NCBI RefSeq assembly: GCF_019599145.1
Contig: NZ_CP080648.1
Coordinates: 62,001 to 126,000 of the forward strand
DNA from: Streptomyces akebiae
GTDB taxonomy: Bacteria; Actinomycetota; Actinomycetes; Streptomycetales; Streptomycetaceae
Length of the DNA stretch: 64,000 nucleotides
Reading direction: 5' to 3'
Each line of letters begins with the position of its first letter. Within the stretch, counting starts at the first letter, position 1. Shown here one piece after another: positions 16,018 to 25,800 of this stretch. A program made the translations under genes and the position numbers. Below the pieces are notes generated by a model, which ran no database searches, was not told where the DNA came from, and was given only the letters and a program-made list of their open reading frames with translations.

Positions 16018-16995
16018 TCACTCAGCCAGGTGACTTGCCGGAGATTCCCACCAGGCCCGGTTGTTCCGGTACCAGGCGATCGTACGGTCGAGTCCGTCCT
16101 CGAACCGGTGGAGCGGGGTCCAGCCCAACTCTGCGCGGATCTTGCCCGAGTCCACCGAGTACCGCAGGTCGTGTCCCTTGCGGTCGGGGATCGCCAGCAC
16201 GCTGCTCCAGTCCGCCCCGCACGCGCTGAGCAGTCGTTCCGTCAGTTGCCGGTTGGAAAGCTCCTGCCCGCCGCCGATGTTGTAGACCTCGCCGGCCCGC
16301 CCGTCCCGCAGGATCGCGAAGAGCGCGCGGCAGTGGTCCTCGACGTGCAACCAGTCTCGGACGTTGAGCCCGTCTCCGTAGAGCGGGACGGTGCCGCCGT
16401 CCAGCAGGGACGTGGTGAACAGCGGGATGACCTTCTCGGGGAACTGGTAGGGGCCGTAGTTGTTCGAGCACCGGCTGACCCGCACGTCGAGCCCGTGGGT
16501 GCGGTGGCAGGCGAGTGCCAGCAGATCGGAGGACGCCTTCGAAGCGGCGTACGGGGAGGTGGGACGCAGCGGCTCCTCCTCCGTCCACGATCCCTCGGCC
16601 ACCGAGCCGTACACCTCGTCGGTGGACACGTGCAGGAAGGTCGGGCGTTCCTGGAGCGCCGCGTCCAGCAGCGTCTGCGTGCCCAGCACGTTGGTGCTGA
16701 CGAACTCGCCGGCGCCCGCGATGGAGCGGTCCACGTGGGACTCGGCGGCGAAGTGCACCACGGCGTCGTGACCGGGCACGAGCTTGGCCACGAGCGTCGC
16801 GTCCCGGATGTCGCCGTGGACGAACTCGAGACGCCGGTCCTCGGCCAGCGGAGCGAGGTTCTCGCTGTTGCCGGCGTAGGTGAGGGCGTCGAGCACGGTG
16901 ACGGACGAGACCGGGGCGGGTGCCTCCGGACCGAGCGCCATCCGGACGAAGCACGAACCGATGAAACCGGCACCACCGGTGACGAGGATTCTCAT
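16018..16995 (-). CDS. rmlB: dTDP-glucose 4,6-dehydratase
   Basis: The 325-residue protein is an extended SDR enzyme that converts dTDP-glucose to dTDP-4-keto-6-deoxyglucose, the branch point to deoxysugars. Visible features are the NAD-binding TGGAGFIG at residues 6-13, the catalytic T125-D126-E127 in HVSTDEVYG, Y149 and K153 of the YAASK motif, and the substrate-binding region RCSNNYGPYQFPEKVIPLF. Length is normal for the family. Its start overlaps the rmlA stop (ATGA), so it is co-translated with rmlA. No later sugar genes or glycosyltransferase are in the window; they should lie elsewhere in the cluster. Confidence 0.96.
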   Translation of the reverse strand: MRILVTGGAGFIGSCFVRMALGPEAPAPVSSVTVLDALTYAGNSENLAPLAEDRRLEFVHGDIRDATLVAKLVPGHDAVVHFAAESHVDRSIAGAGEFVSTNVLGTQTLLDAALQERPTFLHVSTDEVYGSVAEGSWTEEEPLRPTSPYAASKASSDLLALACHRTHGLDVRVSRCSNNYGPYQFPEKVIPLFTTSLLDGGTVPLYGDGLNVRDWLHVEDHCRALFAILRDGRAGEVYNIGGGQELSNRQLTERLLSACGADWSSVLAIPDRKGHDLRYSVDSGKIRAELGWTPLHRFEDGLDRTIAWYRNNRAWWESPASHLAE

Positions 16996-18059
16996 GGCGT
17001 GATCTGTACCTTGCTGTGGTCGCCGAGGACGAGACGGTGGCTGCGCGGGAGGTTCTCCGCGCGCGTCACCTGGGCTTCCCTGCCGATCACCGAGGACTCG
17101 ATCCGGCCGACACCCCTGATCGACGAACTCTCCAGCACGATAGAGAACTCGATCTCACTGGCGTCGATCACACAGTTCCCCGCCACGGACGTCGAGGGTC
17201 CGATGTACGAGGCGGTCACCTCCGTGCCGGCGCCGATCACGGCCGGACCGACGATCCGCGACCGCGAGACCACGGCACCCGGCTCGATCCGGACCCTGCC
17301 GATGATCTCGCTCTCCGCGTCCACGTCTCCATCCATGGAGGGCTCCAGCAGATCCAGCACCGCCCGGTTGGCCTCCAGCAGCTCGGTGATGCCGCCGGTG
17401 TCCTTCCAGTAGTTGCTGATCATGCTGGAGCGCACGGTGCGGCCCTCGTCGAGGAGCCACTGGATGGCGTCGCTGATCTCCAGTTCGCCGCGCGCCGACG
17501 GATCGATGGACCGTACGGCCTCGTGCACCGCGGGGGTGAAGAGGTAGATGCCGACGACGGCGAGGTCGCTGGCCGGGTCCCGGGGCTTCTCCTCCAGCCG
17601 GAGCACCTGTCCGTCGGGGGCGACGTCCGCCACGCCGTAGACGGTGGGGTCCTCCACGCGGGCCAGCATGATGCCGACGTCGGGCCTCTCGGCTTCGAAG
17701 TCGCGGACCAGGTCGTGGATGCCGCCGATGATGAAGTTGTCGCCCAGGTACATGACGAAGTCGTCCTCGGCGAGGTAGTCGCGGGCCACCAGAACCGCGT
17801 GCGCCAGACCGAGCGGCTCGTCCTGCGGAATGTAGGTGATCTTGGCACCGAAGGCGCTGCCGTCTCCGAGCGCGGTTCTGATCTCCTCGGCGGTGTCGCC
17901 CACGATCACACCGATGTCGGTGATGGAGGCGTCCACGAGCGTCTCGATGCAGTAGTGGAGCACGGGTTTGTTGGCCACCGGGACGAGTTGTTTGGCGCCA
18001 GTGTGGGTGAGCGGGCGCAGCCTGGTTCCGTAGCCGCCCGCGAGTACGAGTGCCTTCAT
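16992..18059 (-). CDS. rmlA: Glucose-1-phosphate thymidylyltransferase (long actinobacterial form)
   Basis: The enzyme makes dTDP-glucose from glucose-1-phosphate and dTTP. Residues 1-30 hold the nucleotide-binding signature LAGGYGTRLRPLTHTGAKQL. Sugar-binding motifs include YLGDNFIIGG, VYGVADV, GELEISDAIQWLLDEG and YWKDTG. At 355 residues it has the C-terminal left-handed beta-helix extension seen in antibiotic-cluster members such as StrD-type enzymes, ending LVLGDHSKVQITP. The ATG at 18057-18059 is preferred over in-frame upstream starts because the fold begins there (MKALVLAGG). It shares a divergent promoter region with the P450 gene. Confidence 0.96.
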   Translation of the reverse strand: MKALVLAGGYGTRLRPLTHTGAKQLVPVANKPVLHYCIETLVDASITDIGVIVGDTAEEIRTALGDGSAFGAKITYIPQDEPLGLAHAVLVARDYLAEDDFVMYLGDNFIIGGIHDLVRDFEAERPDVGIMLARVEDPTVYGVADVAPDGQVLRLEEKPRDPASDLAVVGIYLFTPAVHEAVRSIDPSARGELEISDAIQWLLDEGRTVRSSMISNYWKDTGGITELLEANRAVLDLLEPSMDGDVDAESEIIGRVRIEPGAVVSRSRIVGPAVIGAGTEVTASYIGPSTSVAGNCVIDASEIEFSIVLESSSIRGVGRIESSVIGREAQVTRAENLPRSHRLVLGDHSKVQITP

Positions 18060-18216
18060 GACGTATCGTCCTTGCGCTGCCTCGACCCCCACGGAGCAAA
18101 CGGGCGGAAAAAAACCGGGCCGTGACGGGGGACTGACACGACCCGGCGCCTTGACGGGCTCATGTGGCGTCGGCGCGGAACGCTTGGTGCAGGCGCGGAA
18201 CACTGAGCCTCACCGG

Positions 18217-18252
18217 AAGCTACGCAGGGACGACCACCGGCGGAAACCCCTA
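18217..18252 (-). promoter_or_regulatory. rmlAB promoter with TAGGGGT box
   Basis: On the minus strand TAGGGGT (18252-18246) is followed by TAGCTT (18222-18217), start-to-start distance 30 bases. The geometry is the same as at the P450, PksA and PksD promoters. The transcript leader to the rmlA ATG would be about 150 bases. Confidence 0.55.
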
Positions 18253-18305
18253 CCCTTCGCGTCTCGCCGGGTCTCCGGGCTCTCCCGCAGCGCATCCCGC
18301 GGACG

Positions 18306-18342
18306 TAGGGGTTGAGGCTAGGGGTGCGTCTCGCCGTAGCGT
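18306..18342 (+). promoter_or_regulatory. P450-gene promoter with two TAGGGGT boxes
   Basis: TAGGGGT occurs at 18306-18312 and again at 18319-18325. A -10 candidate TAGCGT is at 18337-18342, 31 bases after the first box. The ATG is 45 bases further on. It faces away from the rmlA promoter, giving a divergent control region. Confidence 0.6.
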
Positions 18343-18387
18343 GACGGTCGGGGCGGACGGGCCGTCCCACGCGCGGTGGGGTGACGG

Positions 18388-19632
18388 ATGTCCGAACTCG
18401 AAGCGGAGCGCAGAGCGCGTTACCAGGCGACCGTGGTGCAGGAGTACCTGCGCAGGACGGCCGAGGAGGGCGATCCGTACGCCGCCATCCTGCTGGTACC
18501 CGACAGTCCCTACCCGCTCTACGAGCAGCTCCGCGAGCGCGGGGCGCTCCACCGCAGCGCGGTGGGCGCCTGGACGACCGCCAGTCACCGTGTCGCCAAC
18601 CGGATCCTGCGGGACCGGCGCTTCGGAGTCCGTACGGCGGACGGGGCCAAGCCCCCCGAGTTCATGCCGTTCGACAACTCCATGCTCGGACTCGACCCGC
18701 CGGACCACACCCGGCTGCGCCGGCTCGCCACCCCCTCGCTCAACCCGCGCAGGCTCGCCCATTGGCAGCCGCACGTCGAGCGGTTCACCGGCGAACTGGT
18801 CGACGAGATGCTGGCGGGTCGCGACCAGGTCAACTTCATGAGGGCCTTCGCCCAGCAGCTCCCGTTGCGGGTGATCGGCGATCTGGTCGGCATCCCGCCC
18901 CGCCACCGGCAGTTGTTCTTCCGGCTCAGCCGCCGCATGGCCTATCTGCTCGACGGCGTGGCCACCGTCCAGGCCGCGCGGGGCGCGGCGGCGGCCATCG
19001 AGGAGATGACGGTGATGTTCCACGACATCATCGACGAACGGAAGGCCGACCCCCGCGAGGACCTGATCAGCGATCTGCTCCCGGCGGTCGAGGACGGACG
19101 GCTGACCATGGACGAGATGGTCCCGCTGTGCATGTTCCTTCCGCTGGCCGGTACCGAGACCACCGTCAACCTGATCGGCAACGGACTGCTCGCCCTCCTG
19201 GAGAACCCCGAGCAGTGGGACATGCTGGTCGCCGATCCGTCACTGGCACCCGCTGTCGTACGTGAGACCCTGCGCCACGACCCGCCGGTGCAGCAGTACC
19301 GCAGGATCGCGCACACCGACCTCGAGCTGGAGGGCGAGCTGATCGCCGCCGGCGAGGAGGTGGCGATCTGCGCGGGCGGGACCAACCGGGACCCCGAGGT
19401 CTATCCCGACCCGGGACGGTTCGACATCACCCGGGACCCCGGGCCGGAGAACCTGGCCTTCTCGGCGGGCATCCACTTCTGCCTCGGCGCCGCGCTCGCC
19501 CGGATGGAGGCGGAGACCGCGCTCGCCGCGCTCGCCACCCGGGTGCCGGGGATCCACCGGGCCGGACCGGTGCGCAGACGCGGGTCCTTCATCATTCGCG
19601 GGATGCTCCAGTTCCCCGTCGGTCTGCGCTGA
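18388..19632 (+). CDS. Cytochrome P450 monooxygenase
   Basis: The 414-residue soluble bacterial P450 contains the I-helix oxygen-binding segment LAGTETTVN, the K-helix ETLRHDPP (ExxR), RFDITRDPG, and the haem loop FSAGIHFCLGAALARME with axial ligand Cys365. The start ATG has a GGTGGGG-like ribosome site. The layout fits CYP107-type enzymes that hydroxylate or epoxidise macrolide cores. Its position between deoxysugar genes and the first PKS gene supports a tailoring role on the polyketide; the site of oxidation cannot be read from sequence. A ferredoxin partner is not encoded nearby. It is separated from PksA by its own promoter region. Confidence 0.95.
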   Translation: MSELEAERRARYQATVVQEYLRRTAEEGDPYAAILLVPDSPYPLYEQLRERGALHRSAVGAWTTASHRVANRILRDRRFGVRTADGAKPPEFMPFDNSMLGLDPPDHTRLRRLATPSLNPRRLAHWQPHVERFTGELVDEMLAGRDQVNFMRAFAQQLPLRVIGDLVGIPPRHRQLFFRLSRRMAYLLDGVATVQAARGAAAAIEEMTVMFHDIIDERKADPREDLISDLLPAVEDGRLTMDEMVPLCMFLPLAGTETTVNLIGNGLLALLENPEQWDMLVADPSLAPAVVRETLRHDPPVQQYRRIAHTDLELEGELIAAGEEVAICAGGTNRDPEVYPDPGRFDITRDPGPENLAFSAGIHFCLGAALARMEAETALAALATRVPGIHRAGPVRRRGSFIIRGMLQFPVGLR

Positions 19633-19680
19633 GCACCGCGGGCCGCGGTGGCGGCCCCGTGCGCGGGTGAGCGCCCGAGA

Positions 19681-19736
19681 TAAGGGGCGGTCACGCCGGG
19701 TAGGGGTTGCCCGCCTTCGCGGGCCGTCCATAGCGT
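19681..19736 (+). promoter_or_regulatory. Promoter of the first PKS gene with TAGGGGT box
   Basis: TAGGGGT at 19701-19707 lies exactly 30 bases (start to start) before TAGCGT at 19731-19736. An additional TAAGGGG is at 19681-19687, about 20 bases upstream of the main box. The start codon of the PKS gene is 90 bases downstream of the -10 element. Confidence 0.6.
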
Positions 19737-19826
19737 CGCGGACGCGGATGTCCTGAATACGGCACCCGCGGCATGGCGGCTCCGGGTGGACCGTGGCCGA
19801 GCGGCAGCCTGGGAGGTACCGGGAAA

Positions 19827-22800
19827 ATGGCAGAAGACGAGACGCTCCGGGATTATCTCAAGCTGGTCACGCTCGACCTGCGCAGGACCAAGCAGAAACT
19901 GCGCGACCGGGAGGCCGCCGACCAGGAGCCGATCGCGATCATCGGCATGAGCTGCCGCTACCCGGGCGACGTCAACACGCCCGAGGACCTGTGGCGGCTG
20001 GTGGCCGAGGGACGGGACGCGATCTCCGGCTTCCCCACGGACCGCGGATGGGACCTCGCCAGGCTCTTCGACGGCGACCCCGACGGCGAGGGCCACAGCT
20101 GTGCGTGTGAGGGCGGATTCGTCCACGACGCGACCGCGTTCGACGCCGACTTCTTCGGTGTCTCCCCGCGCGAGGCCCTGGCCATGGACCCGCAGCAGCG
20201 CCTGCTGCTGCGGGCGGCCTGGGAGGCGTTCGAGGACGCCGGCATCGACCCCCAGTCGGTCCGCGGCACCCGCGCCGGGGTCTTCGCGGGCAGCAACGAC
20301 CAGAGCTATCTGCGCCTGCTGGCGGGCGAACCGGGAACCGCGGGACACCAGTTGACCGGTGGCGCGACCGCCGTGATCTCCGGCCGGGTCTCCTACACCA
20401 TGGGCCTTGAGGGGCCCGCGGTGACTGTGGACACCGCGTGCTCGTCGTCGCTCGTCGCCCTGCACCTGGCCTGCCAGTCGCTGCGCAACGGTGAGAGCAC
20501 CCTCGCGCTGGCCGGTGGCGTCACCGTCATGGCCACCCCCGGCGTCTTCACCGAGTTCAGCCGGCAGCGCGGGCTCGCGGCCGACGGCCGCTGCAAGTCC
20601 TTCGCCTCCGCTGCCGACGGCACGGGCTGGTCCGAGGGCGTCGGTGTCCTCCTGCTGGAACGGCTCTCCGACGCCGAACGCAACGGCCACGAGGTCCTGG
20701 CCCTGGTGCGCGGCTCGGCCGTCAACCAGGACGGCGCCTCCAACGGGCTCACCGCCCCCAACGGCCCCTCCCAGCAGCGCGTCATCCTCCAGGCGCTCGT
20801 CGGCGCCCGCCTCTCCCCGTCCGACGTGGACGTGGTCGAGGCGCACGGCACGGGTACGAAGCTCGGCGACCCGATCGAGGCGCAGGCCCTGCTCGCCGCC
20901 TACGGCCAGGACCGGCCCGAGGGACGCCCGATGCTGCTCGGCTCGGTCAAGTCCAACATCGGGCACGCGCAGGCCGCGGCGGGCGTCGCCGGCGTCATCA
21001 AGATGGTGCAGGCGCTCCGAAACGAGCAACTGCCCCGCACGCTTCACGTGGACGAGCCGTCCGCGCAGGTGGACTGGTCGGCAGGCGAGGTGGAACTGCT
21101 GACCGAAGCGCGAGCCTGGCCCCGCGGTGAGCGGCCGCGCCGGGCGGGCGTCTCCTCCTTCGGCGTCAGCGGCACCAACGTCCACACCATCATCGAGGAG
21201 GCCCCCGCGCCCCCTGCCGGTGAGGAGCCGACCGGCGCGGAGGCCGATGCCGGGCCGGTGGCGTGGCCGCTGTCGGGCCGCTCAGCCGACGCGCTGCGCC
21301 GACAGGCGACCCGGCTCCTGCCGGTGGCCGCCCAGGCGGACCCGGCGGACCTGGCCTACTCGCTGGCGACGGGGCGGGCGGCGTTGGAGCATCGGGCGGT
21401 CGTCGTGGGTGGCGACCGTGAGGAGCTGCTGGCCGCATTGCGTGCGCTGGCTGCGGGGGAGTCCTCTGCGCAGGTCGTCTCCGGAGTGGTGCGCGGTGGG
21501 AAGACGGCGTTCCTGTTCTCGGGTCAGGGTGCGCAGCGGGTGGGGATGGGGCGTGAGCTGTACGAGGCGTTCCCGGTGTTCGCGGACGCGTTCGACGCGG
21601 TGTGTGCGCGGGTGGATCTCGAACGGCCTTTGCGGGAGGTGGTGTTCGGGGAGGATGCGGAGCTGCTGGCCCGGACGGTGTATGCGCAGCCTGCGCTGTT
21701 CGCGGTCGAGGTGGCGTTGTTCCGGCTGGTGGAGTCCTGGGGTGTGACCCCGGACGTGCTGGTGGGTCATTCGATCGGCGAGCTGGCTGCCGCGCACTGC
21801 GCCGGGGTGCTGTCGCTGGACGACGCGTGTGCTCTCGTCTCCGCGCGTGGCCGGCTGATGGACGCGTTGCCGTCGGGCGGTGCGATGCTGGCCGTGGAGG
21901 CGGCCGAGGACGGGCTGGAGCTGCCCGACGGGGTGGACCTGGCGGCCGTGAACGGGCCCATGTCGGTGACCGTTTCCGGTGACGCCGATGCGATCGCGGT
22001 GCTGGAGGAGCGGCTCCGGGCACAGGGCGTACGGGTCAAGCGGCTGACCGTCTCCCACGCGTTCCACTCGCACCTGATGGAGCCGATACTCGACGAGTTC
22101 GCCACCGTCGCGGAATCGTTGACGTACAACCCCCCGACCGTCCCGGTCGTCACCACGGCGCCCGGCGACCTGGCGACCCCGGACTACTGGGTCGGCCAGA
22201 TCCGCGAGCCCGTCCGCTTCGCCGACGCCGTACGCCAGGCCCACGACGCCGGCGCCACCCGCTTCCTCGAACTCGGCCCCGACGGCACCCTCTCGGGCCT
22301 CGTCCCGCACGTCGCCGAGGACGCCACCGCCGTCCCCGCCCTGCGCTCCGCGCAGGGCGAGCACGCCACGCTGCTGCGGGCCCTCGCGGGTGTCCACGCG
22401 CGCGGCGCGGACCTCGACCGGTCCGCCGTGTTCGCGCGCGGTGGCGGCCGGCGGATCGCGCTGCCCACCTACGCCTTCGCCGCCGACCGCTACTGGCCGT
22501 CCGGGGTCTCCTGGGCGGGCGATGTCACCTCCGCCGGTCTCGGTGTCACCCATCACCCGCTGCTGGGCGCGGGCATCGCGCTCGCGGAGGACGACGGGTA
22601 CCTCTTCACGGCCAGGCTCTCCCCGGTCGCCCAGCCCTGGCTCGCGGAGCACCGCGTGCACGGCCGCATCGTGCTGCCCGGCACGGCGTTCGTGGACCTG
22701 GCGGTGCGGGCCGGTGAACAGGCGGGCACCGAGCAGCTGGACGAGCTGGTCCTGGAGGCGCCGCTGACCGTGCCTGAGGACGGCGGCGTGCAGGTGCAGC

Positions 22801-25800
22801 TCGCGGTGGGCGCGGCCGACGACGAAGGCAGGCGGACCCTCACCGTCCACTCGCGGCGCGAGGACGGCGCCGCCGGCGACGGCTGGCCCGACCGCCCCTG
22901 GACCCGGCACGCCGTCGGCGTCCTCGCGCCCCGCCCCCGGGTCGTCGCCGAGGACCGCGAACTCGCAGGTGAGTGGCCGCCCGAGGACGCCGTTCCCGCC
23001 GACCCGGCCGCGCTCTACGAGCGGCTCGGGGCCGCCGGTCTCCAGTACGGCGAGCTGTTCCGCGGCGTCATCGCCGCGTGGACGCGTGGCGATGACGTCT
23101 TCGCCGAACTCGCCCTGCCCGAAAGCGCCGCCACCGGCTTCGGGCTGCATCCCGCCCTTCTCGACGCCGCGCTCCAGTCGGCCGCCGTACGCGGTGACGA
23201 CGGCGAGGCGGGCCTGCCCTTCTCCTGGACCGGGGTGGTGCTCTGGGCGTCCGGGGCGAGGGGCCTGCGGGCCAGGATCTCGCCCGCGGACGGCGGGGAC
23301 GGCCTCCGCATCCTGGCCGTCGACCCCGCCGGCAGCCCGGTCGTCACCGTGGACCGGGTGGTCACCCGGCCCGCACCCGCCCTCGGCGACGAGCCGCTGC
23401 GGCACGACGACCTCTACCAGCTGGACTGGACGCCGGTCCCGGCGGCCGGGACCGAGCCCGGTGAACTCGCCCAGTTCGGGGGCGGGGAACCGCTCGTCCC
23501 CAGGGCGGGCACGCTCGACGACCTCGCAGACAGCGACCGGACGCCCACCCATCTGGTGCTGTCCGCCTGCCCGGACACGCCTGCCCGCACCGACGCGCAG
23601 GCCGTACTCGAGCGGACCTCCGAGGCGCTCGGACGGCTGCGCTCCTGGCTCGCCGACGAGCGGTACGCCGGCACCACCTTGGTCGTGGCCACCCGTGGCG
23701 CCGTGCAGGCGGAACCCGCCGACACCCTGCCCGACGTGGCGGGGGCCGCCGTATGGGGCCTTGTGCGCTCGGCGCAGTCGGAGCACCCCGACCGGATCGT
23801 GCTGGTCGACCTCGACACGGCCGGAGGCGACGACGACCGGGCGCTCGCCCGCGCCGTCGCCTCCGGCGAACCGCAGACCGCCGTACGCGGCACCACCGTG
23901 CTCGCGGCACGGCTGATGAGGGCCCGGCCCGGCCTCGTACCGCCCGCCGAAGGGGCGTGGCGGGTGGGGGTGTCGGTGCGGGGTGCGGTGGAGAACGTGG
24001 CTTTGGTGGCGGCGCCGGATGTGGTGGAGCCGTTGGGTGTGGGTGAGGTGCGGGTTGCGGTGCGTGCGGCGGGGGTGAATTTCCGTGATGTGCTGAATGT
24101 GCTGGGGATGTATCCGGGTGAGGTGGCGGTGGGTGGTGAGGCCGCTGGTGTGGTGGTGGAGGTGGGGCCGGGGGTTTCCCGGTGTGTGGTGGGGGACCGG
24201 GTGTTGGGGTTCTTCGGTGGGGCGATGGGTCCGTTGGCGGTGACGGATGAGCGGTTGGTGGCTCCGGTTCCGGCGGGTTGGTCGTTTGTGGAGGCGGCGG
24301 CGGTGCCGATCGCTTTTGCGACGGCGTATTACGCGTTGGTGGATCTGGCGGGGTTGTGTGCTGGTGAGCGGGTGTTGGTGCATGCGGTTGCCGGTGGTGT
24401 GGGGATGGCGGCGGTGCAGGTTGCTCGTCATCTGGGGGCGGAGGTGTTCGGGACGGCTTCGCCTGGCAAGTGGTGGGTGACGGGTCTGGGGGCGGAGTGT
24501 CTGGCGTCGTCGCGGGATGTGTCGTTCGAGGGGGTGTTCCGGGAGCGGACCGGTGGGCGTGGGGTGGATGTGGTTCTCAACGCGTTGGCTGGTGAGTTCG
24601 TGGATGCGTCGGCCCGGTTGTTGGTTCCGGGTGGGCGGTTTGTGGAGATGGGCAAGGCGGATGTGCGTGATCCGGGGTCCATGGGTGGGTGTGTTTATCG
24701 GGCGTTCGATCTGGGTGAGGCGGGGCCGGAGCGGATCGGGGAGATCCTGCGTGAGGTTTTGCGGTTGTTCGCCGAGGGTGTGTTCGTGTTGCCGCCGGTG
24801 CGGGTGTTCGATGTGCGGCGGGCTGCGGATGCGTTCCGTTTCGTGGGTCAGGCGCGTCATGTGGGCAAGGTCGTGCTGTCGGTGGCGCGGGAGTGGGATC
24901 CGGCGGGTACGGTCCTGGTCACGGGTGGTACGGGGGCGCTGGGCGCACTCACCGCCCGCCACCTGGTTCTCGAACACGGCGCGCGTCACCTGCTGCTGAC
25001 CGGGAGGCGCGGCGCCGAAGCCGACGGCGTGGAAGCGCTGACCGCCGAACTGCACGCCCTGGGCGCCGAAGTCACTGTCGCGGCCTGCGACGTCTCCGAC
25101 CCCGAAGCCGTCGCGACCCTGCTCGCCGGCATCCCGGAACAGCACCCGCTCACCGCCGTCGTGCACGCGGCCGGCGTCCTCGAGGACGGCCTGGTCGAGT
25201 CGCTCACCGAGGACCGGCTCGCGGCCGTCCTCGCGCCCAAGACCGCGGCCGCCGTCCTGCACGAGGCGACCGCCGGTGCCGACCTGGCCGCCTTCGTCAC
25301 GTACTCCTCCATATCCGGCACCCTCGGCAGCCCCGGGCAGGCCAACTACGCCGCGGCCAACGCCTACCTGGACGCGCTCGCCCACCACCGGCACGCCCGT
25401 GGACTGCCCGCGCTCTCCCTCGCCTGGGGCGCCTGGACCGGCGTCGGCGGCATGGCCGACACCCTCACCGAGTCCGAAGCCGCCCGCATCAGCCGCTCCG
25501 CGTTCCCGCCGCTGAGCCCCGAGCGCGGCCTCGGTCTGCTGGAGACCGCCTTGGCCCTGCCCGGCCCGGCGCTGCTCCCCGCCGTGCTGGACACCGCCCG
25601 GCTCACCGCCTCCCCGGCGGCGCTGCCGCCGCTGCTGCACGGCCTGGCCCGCCCCGCCCGGCGGGTCGCCGACCGCTCCGCCGCCACGGGCGGGCTCGCC
25701 GAACGACTGCGCCGACTGCCCGAGGAGGAGCGGGCCCGTACCGCGCTCGAACTCGTCCGCGGCCAGGTCGCGGCGGTGCTCGGCTTCGCCTCGCCGGAGG

